NCBI RefSeq assembly: GCF_011038965.1
Contig: NZ_JAAKEB010000020.1
Location: forward strand, 1 to 39,285
DNA: 39,285 bases
From: Adlercreutzia sp. ZJ141
GTDB lineage: Bacteria; Actinomycetota; Coriobacteriia; Coriobacteriales; Eggerthellaceae
Reading direction: 5' to 3'
Positions 28,490 to 36,230 of the stretch are shown here, in pieces. A program made the translations under genes and the position numbers. Numbering within the stretch: the first letter of the stretch is position 1; every line of letters begins with the position of its first letter. The notes under the pieces are model-generated. The model worked only from the letters and a program-made list of their open reading frames with translations, was not told where the DNA came from and searched no databases.

Positions 28490-29600
28490 GAATACGTTGG
28501 GTTCAGTTGTAAAAATGTATAGCTTGGCGTATGGGTTATTCTTTATGGGGATAGCTTTGCTGTATTGTAATAGTCTTATTGCGTATACGAACGTGAGCGT
28601 TGCGTATAAGGATCCTGCTAGGATTGTATCAGCTCTTTTTCTGGTAGCGTCTTCTCTGTTGAATTTCAATCGTCTTAGAATGCCAGTTCCTGTTGTGCTT
28701 ATCGCTATTCTCTCATTTATCTCTGTTTTGCTTCATGGGCTTGTGGCATTGAATTTTCTTCTTATTGTTTTGTTTGTCTTGAGTTCTAGCGCTTTTGAAA
28801 AGCATCTGGTAATTAGGGCAATTGCTTATACTACGGTAATATCTATCGTTCTGTATGGTGTGCTCTATATGCTTGGGCTAATACAGTGGAATTATACTTT
28901 TTGGGATGGCCGCCTGAGAAACACTCTTGGCTTTTATAATGAGAATGTGGCTGCAACTTTCTTTTCGGCAATGCTTGTGTTGCCTTATACATTTAGGCGT
29001 CGAAGAATCTTATGGATGATCGCATTGATGCCACCTTACTTCATTGTCTATTTGCTGACGGATTCCAGAAGTACCATTGTGATTGGATTTATAATGCTGC
29101 TCGCTTGCGCTCTATTCTATATACTTGAAAAACAAGGTAGAAGAAAAACGAGCGCCATAATAACAAGTCTAGTACTGTATGGTACTTTAGTAATCTCCTT
29201 TTTGTTGCCATATGTTGGGACGAGTTCACTTGACCTGATTTTGAGTTATAGACTCACTGTTTTTCGGCAAGCAATCAATGCTTTGTTTGGAACTCCTTTT
29301 GCTTTTTGGATTGGCTTGCCTATTGAAATAGATAACTGTTATATTACGCTTCTAGCAAATTACGGCATTCTACTCTTCTTGCTTCTCTTTTACTGCATCC
29401 AGAAGGCAATAGTAGTCTATTCGAAGGGTGGAGGATGGATGGAGCTCGCTCTTATCTTAACCATGTTGGTTTACAGCATGGTTGAAGGTAATCTATTTCG
29501 TCCAGAGGTAATGTTAACTCTTGCATTTTGGTATTTTGTCCTTGGGTGTAATGGCGAATCTGGATATTCAGAAATTAGCATGGATTCAATCAAAAGCTAA
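28470..29600 (+). CDS. wzy: Wzy-type oligosaccharide repeat-unit polymerase
   Basis: 376 residues, almost entirely hydrophobic, with about ten membrane helices and a large middle loop (about 140-165: LGLIQWNYTFWDGRLRNTLGFYNEN). The pattern of an O-antigen polymerase is supported by its place between glycosyltransferases and a flippase. The gene is markedly richer in A and T than its neighbours, as is typical of wzy. The GTG at 28470 overlaps the upstream gene; an ATG at 28515 (MYSLAYGLFF) is a plausible alternative start. No good ribosome-binding site is visible for either. Confidence 0.75.
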   Translation: MSQNKSENTLGSVVKMYSLAYGLFFMGIALLYCNSLIAYTNVSVAYKDPARIVSALFLVASSLLNFNRLRMPVPVVLIAILSFISVLLHGLVALNFLLIVLFVLSSSAFEKHLVIRAIAYTTVISIVLYGVLYMLGLIQWNYTFWDGRLRNTLGFYNENVAATFFSAMLVLPYTFRRRRILWMIALMPPYFIVYLLTDSRSTIVIGFIMLLACALFYILEKQGRRKTSAIITSLVLYGTLVISFLLPYVGTSSLDLILSYRLTVFRQAINALFGTPFAFWIGLPIEIDNCYITLLANYGILLFLLLFYCIQKAIVVYSKGGGWMELALILTMLVYSMVEGNLFRPEVMLTLAFWYFVLGCNGESGYSEISMDSIKS

Positions 29601-29644
29601 GCTTGTCCTGCGATGATGGATAAAATAATCCAATCCGATAGTAT

Positions 29645-30913
29645 TTGAGGTTGCGAAATTACAAACATATAACTTTCTACAGAAACACCGCATGGCAGTA
29701 CGGCCTACAGGTTGTTAAGTATCTCTTCCCGTTGATTACTCTGCCGTATCTCACGCGTGTGTTGGAACCGGACGGGTATGCAGTCTATGCTTACGTTCTA
29801 TCGCTAATGACATTTGCTCAGGTGTTTATCGATTTTGGGTTCAACCTATCGGGCACTAAGCAGATAGCTGCAGCTGTATCTGTCAAGGATGAGAACTATA
29901 CGATCGGCGCTATAACGCAGGCGCGACTCGTTCTGTGTGTAGTATCAGGTCTCGTTGTTTGCGCAGTGGCCAGTCTCATTCCGATTACGGCCACAAACCT
30001 AGACTATACCATGCTCGCATTCGCTGCGGTGTGTGGGAGGGCGATGGCTCCTGACTTCGTATTCCAGGGACATGAGGACATGAGGCCAATTACCGTGCGC
30101 TACTTCGTATCCAAGGGTATCTCCACCGCTCTCACTTTTGTGTTTGTTAAGTCAGTTGCTGACCTCATGTGGATCCCCGTGTTGGACATCCTTGCAAGTG
30201 CGATCGCTCTCGCTTGGTCATTCGCGACTTCAAAGAGGCTCTTTGGGACGGTGATTATGTGGGTCACGATGCGCCGGGTTCTCTCCGAGCTGCGCGACTC
30301 GGCACTCTATTGCTTCTCGAACATGGCAGCATCAGTGTTTTCTGGTTTCACAACCTTACTGATTGGCGTGGTTGTGCCAGACGCTGCGCAGATATCGTAC
30401 TGGTCTCTTGCTATGACCGCAGTGTCCGCTGTACAGTCCCTCTACTCTCCGATAGTTGACAGCATGTACCCCCACATGGTTAGGTCCTGCGACTTCGGTT
30501 TCGTCATGAAGACGGCTCTTGTCGCTCTACCCACAATTCTGGCCGGGACAGTCTTTTTTGTGGATCTACGTGACATCATTGTGCTTGTCCTGGGTGGTGA
30601 GGCGTACCTCGAGGGCACGTGGATTCTAGTCGCGGTGTCACCTGTGCTCCTTTTTTCTTTCTTTGCGATGCTGTTCGGTTGGCCTGTGCTGGGTGCGGCG
30701 GGCAGAGTGCGGGAGGTGACCTCTACTACAGTGGGATCAGGCATATTCTGTATTACAGCTCTACTGGTTGTTTCCTTTCTAGGCATGGCGACTATGCCCA
30801 TCATCTGTGGTATACGAGTGATAACTGAAGTTGTTCTATGTCTGAGTAGGGTGTGGTTTTGTAGAACTCTGGTTTTTAAAAGTGGCGCAAGGCTTCGTCA
30901 TCGGTCTAGATGA
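29645..30913 (+). CDS. wzx: Wzx-type polysaccharide flippase
   Basis: 422 residues of the MOP/RfbX superfamily with about 12 membrane segments. The N-terminus (RNTAWQYGLQVVKYLFPLITLPYLTRVL) is characteristic of O-antigen and teichuronic-acid exporters. It would flip the undecaprenyl-linked repeat unit for Wzy polymerisation. The start is a TTG with no strong ribosome-binding site; alternative starts further in would delete the conserved first helix. Confidence 0.88.
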   Translation: MRLRNYKHITFYRNTAWQYGLQVVKYLFPLITLPYLTRVLEPDGYAVYAYVLSLMTFAQVFIDFGFNLSGTKQIAAAVSVKDENYTIGAITQARLVLCVVSGLVVCAVASLIPITATNLDYTMLAFAAVCGRAMAPDFVFQGHEDMRPITVRYFVSKGISTALTFVFVKSVADLMWIPVLDILASAIALAWSFATSKRLFGTVIMWVTMRRVLSELRDSALYCFSNMAASVFSGFTTLLIGVVVPDAAQISYWSLAMTAVSAVQSLYSPIVDSMYPHMVRSCDFGFVMKTALVALPTILAGTVFFVDLRDIIVLVLGGEAYLEGTWILVAVSPVLLFSFFAMLFGWPVLGAAGRVREVTSTTVGSGIFCITALLVVSFLGMATMPIICGIRVITEVVLCLSRVWFCRTLVFKSGARLRHRSR

Positions 30914-30940
30914 CGTGGAACGATATCAGATGAGTGGGGT

Positions 30941-31804
30941 GTGTATATTGAAATGAGGGATGAATCACATGAAATTCAGAACAGTCAGCTATCGAAAACC
31001 GAACTAAAGCAATGTCTACTTGGTATTTTAGGAGCTTTTGATAAGTTTGCCGATGATAATGCTATTAGCTATAGCTTGGCATATGGCACTCTGATTGGTG
31101 CTGTTCGCCATAGGGGGTTTATCCCGTGGGATGATGATATAGATGTTGTCGTACCTCGCCCGGACTATGATCGCATTGTGAGTTTTGCTCGTAAAGATAG
31201 AATGATCGGCCCCTATGCTTTTACTGGTTACAGTATAGATGCTTTCCCGATGCCCTTTGTAAAACTTATTGATACGAGGGTGATCGTAAGGGACTCGAGT
31301 ACCGATCAATCGATAGTACAGCATCCTTGGATAGATGTTTTTCCTCTGGATGGGTGTTTTGCTGACAAGTCGAAACACGCGCGCATTGCGCGAGCTTCTG
31401 CTCGCAACATCCTTATGATTACAATTGGGAATTTCAATATATATGGCAGTAGTCAGACGCGATTGCGTGCATTGTTAAAGCGAGTGCTTACACCAGCTGC
31501 TCGCGTATTGCACATTAACAAATGGGCAGAACAGAGACTCGTTAATCTTGCACAAAAGGGACCCTCATACGAAGAGGCCCAATATATCGCTAATGTTATA
31601 TGGGGCCCTTATGGAAAGCGGGAACGTTTCAGAAAAAAGCTGTTCAGCTCAACGGTACCACTGGAGTTCGAAGGTCGTATGTTTCCTGGAATGGTCGGAT
31701 GGGATGAATACCTAACAAGCATCTACGGTGACTATATGCAAATTCCTTCTATTGAAGAGAGACGGAATCATGGAATCATTGCTTACATTAAGGACGGTGA
31801 CTAA
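30941..31804 (+). CDS. licD: LicD-family phosphotransferase
   Basis: 287 residues. The LicD signature is intact: YSLAYGTLIGAVRHRGFIPWDDDIDVVVPR (about 43-72), with the nucleotidyltransferase-like GxxxG...DDDID metal-binding aspartates, and later PWIDVFPLDG. LicD enzymes move phosphocholine (or a related phospho-group) from the CDP-activated form onto cell-surface glycans. The stop overlaps the start of the fused LicC-LicA gene. The start is GTG 30941; ATG at 30953 is possible. Confidence 0.88.
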   Translation: MYIEMRDESHEIQNSQLSKTELKQCLLGILGAFDKFADDNAISYSLAYGTLIGAVRHRGFIPWDDDIDVVVPRPDYDRIVSFARKDRMIGPYAFTGYSIDAFPMPFVKLIDTRVIVRDSSTDQSIVQHPWIDVFPLDGCFADKSKHARIARASARNILMITIGNFNIYGSSQTRLRALLKRVLTPAARVLHINKWAEQRLVNLAQKGPSYEEAQYIANVIWGPYGKRERFRKKLFSSTVPLEFEGRMFPGMVGWDEYLTSIYGDYMQIPSIEERRNHGIIAYIKDGD

Positions 31805-33393
31805 TGAGTAGCAAGAAAGCCATCATTCTTGCTGCCGGCAAATCATCTAAATTCTTTCCTCCGCTCTACGATAAGCCAAAGGGTTTGTTTGAATATCGCG
31901 GCGAAGTCCTTATCGAGCGGCAGATTCGTCAACTCAAAGAAGCTGGCATCAACGATATAACCGTTGTAATTGGATACGAGAAAGAGCAGTTCTTCTATCT
32001 TGAAAAAGACTTTGATGTGAACCTCGTAGTAAGCACACGCTATAACGACGAGTCAAACCTGTCATCACTTGATATTGTGCGTGATAGGCTTGGGAACAGC
32101 TTCCTATGTTGCGCGGACCACTGGTATGAATCAAACCCGTTTCTCATTGACGAGCCGGATCGATCGATCCGGCTCGTTTCAACTATAGGCGATGCGGCTC
32201 GCGAACTCGTGGTGGATCGAGATGCTGAGGGCAGGCTGAGTAACCTCCGCTCTGGTGCTCTCAATGGCCTATGCATGGTGGGGTATGCCTATCTTACCCA
32301 AGGTTTCGTTGACTCGCTTTTCAAGTTCTACGACGCTGAGCGTGGCTACGTGGGGGTAAAGGGTATGCTCTGGGAGCAGTTCTGGGGCAGGCACGCGTGT
32401 GAGTTACCTCTCTACGGCAAGCTAGCCCCCGAAGGCTTTCGCGAGTTTGACAGCTTGGCTGATTTTAGGGCAGATGACGTAGGAGTACTTGCCAACGTGA
32501 GTCATCGGGCTATCACTAACATCTGCCGCTTACTGGAATGCAATCGGGAATCAATTCTCGATATCGAACCCTTAAACAAAGGGCTTACCAACGTTTCGTT
32601 CTCGTTTGTCGTAGATGGAAACAGGTACGTTTATCGCCATCCTGGGGCGTCAAGTACGAACATGGTTGTGCGCGATGCTGAAGTGATAGCCCAAAAGGTT
32701 GCTGTTGATTTAGGTATCGACTCCAGTGTTATTGCAATTGATGAGCAAGGTTGGAAGTTGAGTCGCTACATAGAGGCAGTAGACGAGTTTTCCTACGAGA
32801 ATCCTGAGCATCTAGCTCGTGGCATTACTCAGATAAAGGAGTTTCACGCTTCGGGCGCAACGTGCGAGAATTGCATTAACCTCTTAGATGAGGGCGACAG
32901 GCTTCAAGGTCTTGCTTGTAGTAAAAAGGGTGATCTGCAGTCTCGTTTTGCTTACTTGCATGATGCCTTAGTACGTCTTTGGCATTATGTAGAGTTAGAT
33001 GGTGTGCCCAAAGTGTTGTGTCACAACGATACCTATGCGGTGAACTGGATTGTCGGTAAGGATAGCCTTTGCCTGATCGACTGGGAGTACGCCGGCATGA
33101 ACGATCCCTACAATGACATTGCAACGCTTACCATACGCGATGGTCTCTCTCGTGAGAAAGACGAAGAGATACTGCATCTATTTGTGGGCGGGGAACCCAC
33201 TTTCAAGCAACGCCGTCACCACTACGCGGTAAACACCCTGTGCGGATGGTACTGGTTTAACTGGAGTCTGTTCAAAGATACTCTTGGCGAAGATGGCTTT
33301 TTCATGCTTCCCAGTTGGCGTGGCCTTAACACATATCTGCCGCTTGCTCTTGATATGTACGACAATCCCGACAAGTATCAAGAAAGAGATTAA
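31804..33393 (+). CDS. Fused LicC-like nucleotidyltransferase and LicA-like choline kinase
   Basis: 529 residues with two domains. Residues 1-235 are a nucleotidyltransferase (AIILAAGKSSKFFPPLYDKPKGL, about 6-28; CCADHWYESNPF). Residues about 255-529 are a choline/aminoglycoside-kinase fold with LNKGLTNVSFSF, the catalytic loop CHNDTYAVNWIV (about 405-416) and the metal site LIDWEYAG (about 423-430). Together they would phosphorylate choline (or a similar amino-alcohol) and activate it to the CDP form used by LicD. No choline importer (LicB) is in the window. The ATG overlaps the licD stop. Confidence 0.85.
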   Translation: MSSKKAIILAAGKSSKFFPPLYDKPKGLFEYRGEVLIERQIRQLKEAGINDITVVIGYEKEQFFYLEKDFDVNLVVSTRYNDESNLSSLDIVRDRLGNSFLCCADHWYESNPFLIDEPDRSIRLVSTIGDAARELVVDRDAEGRLSNLRSGALNGLCMVGYAYLTQGFVDSLFKFYDAERGYVGVKGMLWEQFWGRHACELPLYGKLAPEGFREFDSLADFRADDVGVLANVSHRAITNICRLLECNRESILDIEPLNKGLTNVSFSFVVDGNRYVYRHPGASSTNMVVRDAEVIAQKVAVDLGIDSSVIAIDEQGWKLSRYIEAVDEFSYENPEHLARGITQIKEFHASGATCENCINLLDEGDRLQGLACSKKGDLQSRFAYLHDALVRLWHYVELDGVPKVLCHNDTYAVNWIVGKDSLCLIDWEYAGMNDPYNDIATLTIRDGLSREKDEEILHLFVGGEPTFKQRRHHYAVNTLCGWYWFNWSLFKDTLGEDGFFMLPSWRGLNTYLPLALDMYDNPDKYQERD

Positions 33394-33397
33394 GAAG

Positions 33398-34147
33398 ATG
33401 AATGTTGTCATTATTCTTGCCGGTGGAGTGGGCAGCCGTGTTGGAGCTGATGTTCCTAAGCAATTTATTAAGGTGCTTGGACGAGAGGTTCTTTCTTACA
33501 CCTTAGAACGATTTGATCAGCATCCTGAGATTGACGCCATTGAGGTGGTATGTCGCAAAGGTTATGAGGATGTTCTGCAGGAAATCACTAAACGAGATGG
33601 CATTTCCAATGTACGCTGGATTGCAGAAGGTGGAATAACGTTTCAGGATTCTGTTATCAGTGGCATCGATAATCTCAAAGGTAAGATTTCCGATGACGAT
33701 CAGATTCTTATTCACTACGGGGCATCTCCTTTTGTAAGCGACGAGATCATTAGTGACGCCATTCGCGTATGCGCCGAACATGGCAACGCAAGTCCTGCTC
33801 ACAGCCAGGTGTACCTGGCGGCTTCCCGGGGTGACGGCGTGAGCACTACTGAGTTTATCGACCGTGATCAAGTTATGTGCCTCAATTCCCCCCAGGCACT
33901 ACGTTTTGGTTACGTTTGCTGGCTTTACGAAGAGGCGGTGCGACGTAGCTTGCTGAAGGTGGTCGAGCCTCACACCACCAGCCTCATGCTTGCAATGGGG
34001 GAGCCCATCTATTTCTCCAAAAGTTCCACGAGTAATATAAAGATAACAACAGAAGACGACCTGCGGTTGTTCAAGGGCTGGTTGCTAGCAGGTCGGTCTT
34101 GTGCGAGTATTGGTGTTGGGGAAGAAAATGGGTTTGACATTAGTTAA
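33398..34147 (+). CDS. IspD/TarI-family cytidylyltransferase
   Basis: 249 residues from the ATG at 33398, five bases after the previous stop. The N-terminal CTP-binding motif VVIILAGGVGSRVGADVPKQF (about 3-23) is intact. At the site where IspD and TarI have HD-x-x-RP the protein has IHYGASPFVS (about 104-113), so the conserved Asp and Arg are missing. That makes a role in isoprenoid synthesis unlikely. Given its place beside licD and licCA, activation of a polyol phosphate or other alcohol phosphate for surface-glycan decoration is more likely. Confidence 0.78.
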   Translation: MNVVIILAGGVGSRVGADVPKQFIKVLGREVLSYTLERFDQHPEIDAIEVVCRKGYEDVLQEITKRDGISNVRWIAEGGITFQDSVISGIDNLKGKISDDDQILIHYGASPFVSDEIISDAIRVCAEHGNASPAHSQVYLAASRGDGVSTTEFIDRDQVMCLNSPQALRFGYVCWLYEEAVRRSLLKVVEPHTTSLMLAMGEPIYFSKSSTSNIKITTEDDLRLFKGWLLAGRSCASIGVGEENGFDIS

Positions 34148-34694
34148 AGCAACTATTTGTGGCGTAATTGGTATCGTTTCAGTAGTTGGTGATTTACTGT
34201 TGTTGTTGGCAAATATTGCTACGTTTCTTGGTCTTCCAATAGCGGCGTATGAGCTTCATAGTCAAGCAAAGACAGCGCGCGAGTCATTCAATCGAGAGAA
34301 AAAGCAGAAGACGCTTGATAAGTATAACGAATTGGTTCACTTTCAAATAATAAAGAAAGCAAGAGAATTGGACGAGCATCTCCACAAAATGTCACTTGGG
34401 GAGCTTGGAGAGAGCAATCTATCGGAAGCTCAGATTGAACCTGATGGACAGCTTGATATGCTTCTACGCGATTATTTTAGCATCCTGGAGCCGTTTGCGA
34501 CTGATATAAATGAAGGAATATATGATCTCGAATTCTTTGATAAGTTGTATGGGGTGGAGTTGATAAAAGCTTGGAAAACCGTAGGGTTTTATCCAGCTTA
34601 CCTTCAGAAAAGAACCCAGTTGGATGACATATATTTGCAATGCGTTCAAATGATGGATAAGCTGCATAGTCTACATGCAGTAGGTAAGTCTTAA
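34128..34694 (+). CDS. Membrane-anchored DUF4760-like hypothetical protein
   Basis: 188 residues from the ATG at 34128, preceded by GGGGAAG and overlapping the cytidylyltransferase end by 20 bases. Two closely spaced hydrophobic stretches occupy residues 5-45; the rest is a charged cytoplasmic helical domain including RDYFSILEPFATDINEGIYDLEFFDKLYG, which resembles the 'YFE..A..I..GIYD' pattern of DUF4760 proteins. Function is unknown. It does not look like a polysaccharide enzyme and may belong to the accessory edge of the locus. Confidence 0.65.
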   Translation: MGLTLVKATICGVIGIVSVVGDLLLLLANIATFLGLPIAAYELHSQAKTARESFNREKKQKTLDKYNELVHFQIIKKARELDEHLHKMSLGELGESNLSEAQIEPDGQLDMLLRDYFSILEPFATDINEGIYDLEFFDKLYGVELIKAWKTVGFYPAYLQKRTQLDDIYLQCVQMMDKLHSLHAVGKS

Positions 34695-34740
34695 TTCGTG
34701 TGGGAAAAATAGCCAAATCTAATGTCTGAACAGGTAAAAC

Positions 34741-34792
34741 AGGGCACACTAACCCAAGCCCTTCATAGAGCAGCTTCAAAAAAGATGAGGGT
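34741..34792. repeat. Degenerate ISL3-end-like segment
   Basis: GGGCACACTAACCCAAGCCC...TTCAAAAAAGATG resembles the segment at 34901-34950 (GGGCGCACCTACCTAAGCCCC...TTCAAAAATAGTG) over about 50 bases with scattered differences. The second copy adjoins the ISL3 element, so this first copy is probably the decayed end of another, related insertion. Confidence 0.45.
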
Positions 34793-34850
34793 ATCCAGGA
34801 TTTAACGTGGACGATACGAGCAAAAGCTTAGCCTGACCTGCGATAATGAA
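34789..34850 (+). repeat. Scar resembling the 3' end of wzy and its downstream spacer
   Basis: Bases 34789-34850 align with 29562-29620 (end of wzy and the start of the wzy-wzx spacer). The block CAAAAGCT(A/T)AGC..TG.CCTGCGAT.ATG is the best-conserved part. Upstream of it the translations GYPGFNVDDTSKS and GYSEISMDSIKS match in reading frame, with one codon inserted. In this copy a TGA lies immediately upstream in frame, so it is a fragment. The remainder of 34695-35016 holds no gene. Confidence 0.5.
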
Positions 34851-34900
34851 AGCAAAACACATTAAAGTCGATGGTGAGTCACCTAAATTAGCCCGATATT

Positions 34901-36222
34901 AGGGCGCACCTACCTAAGCCCCTTGCAGGGGAATTTCAAAAATAGTGGTGTTAAACCTTAAAAATCTAGACCAAATGCCTCACCTCCAAAAGGTTGGAGG
35001 GTTCGCAATTTGCGGCCTACTTGTTGTGGTTGGGCAGTGCCACTCCTCCCTTATCGAGTGCGGGATAGCCATATGCAAGCAAAAGGCGACGTCTCATGCT
35101 CTTGTAGTTTGTAAACCCGCAAGCTCGGCGTTTTATGTCCTTGATCTTGCGGTTGACGTTTTCGGCATAAGCGTTGGTCTTTCCCGTCATATAAGCGTTT
35201 ACGATGTATTCCTTTACACCCTTGATACTGTTTGCAGCAGTAGCAAACTCTTTAATCCCGCAGTTTTGAGCCTGGCTTATCCAGTTACCAAGAGCTCTTT
35301 TCATTTCGCGTTCGTTGTCAAAGTCTGTATCTGCCCACACATAGAAGGCCTGAAGCATCAGATATGCCATACGCAGTTCTCGGTGGTTGGCATCATCACC
35401 TGTAAGTACACTGGCGATTCTTTCAAAGGCTGTGTTTCGCCGTGTTGTTGCAGCTCTATCAAGTGCTGCTTGGTCTTGCCAAGTTCGCGCTTGAGGTGCT
35501 TGTATGAGCTTTGCACGGTTAGCAACAAGCAACTTCCAGATGGCTTTTGTATCAGCTGTACTTTTCCCAGGACGCTTCGCGATGCGTCGTCGCGCCTTGT
35601 CGAATGCGTCTTTTACAAGAGATGCGACATGGAACTTGTCGATACAAATAACAGCGTTGGGAAGCTGCGTCTTAGCTGCGCGCCAGAAGGCATCAAACAT
35701 GTCACAGGTGAAGTACTCCACCTGCTCTCGCTCAGGCTTAGGAATGGATCGAAGCCACGTTTCGAGAGTTTGTTTGTCATGTCCATCAAGTGCGTCAATG
35801 AGTCTGCCATCTTGACCATCCACACAAATTGTCCAGTACTGACGGCTGCCTTTAAGATACGCCCTCCTTTTACTGAATGCATGGAATTCATCAACGCAGA
35901 GATGTTTTGGCAGGTGAAGCTTGGGAAGCGGTGCTGCTTCAATTGCCAAACGAGTGATATCAGCACTAGCACCGCATTCTCTTGTTATCTCGGCGAGACT
36001 GCGCCCAAGCCTTATCTGATAAACAATCCACTGCTCAAGATCAACTGTCATGTGCGGGCTGCATTCAGATACGATAGATTGCGGCTCGAAGAATGTCTTG
36101 CCACACTTCTTGCATTGGTAACGCCGCAGGTCAATGACGAGTACGCAAGCCGATACGGTTACGTGACCGTATTCTTGGTATTTAGGATTCACGCAAGAGC
36201 TTACGTCGGAGCTATGCTGCTG
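34901..36222 (-). mobile_element. 5'-truncated ISL3-family insertion sequence
   Basis: The transposase 3' end and a terminal region (GGGGAATTTCAAAAATAGTGGTG around 34928-34950, preceded by a CCCC/GGGG hairpin) mark one end. At the other end no matching inverted repeat is visible before the large membrane-protein gene starts at about 36222-36231. The transposase N-terminus is also missing. The element therefore looks truncated on its transposase-5' side. Exact ends are inferred. Confidence 0.6.
35017..36222 (-). pseudogene. ISL3-family transposase, N-terminally truncated
   Basis: About 400 residues of clear ISL3 DDE transposase: the second zinc knuckle YQCKKCGKTFFEP, the first catalytic Asp in LCVDEFHAF, the second in YFTCDMFDAFWRA followed by ICIDKFHVASLV, and the Glu in TNAYAENVNRKIKDIKRRACG. 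The first zinc knuckle is not recognisable. The open frame continues up to 36417 through about 65 residues of sequence unrelated to ISL3 that is antisense to the next gene. Without its native start it is probably inactive, although the catalytic triad is intact. Confidence 0.75.
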
Positions 36223-36230
36223 TGTTGAGA

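Noticed and set aside
34945-36228. Long plus-strand open frame of about 427 codons
   Set aside because: It lies antisense to the ISL3 transposase, is Cys/Ser-rich without any family pattern, and is explained as a shadow frame.
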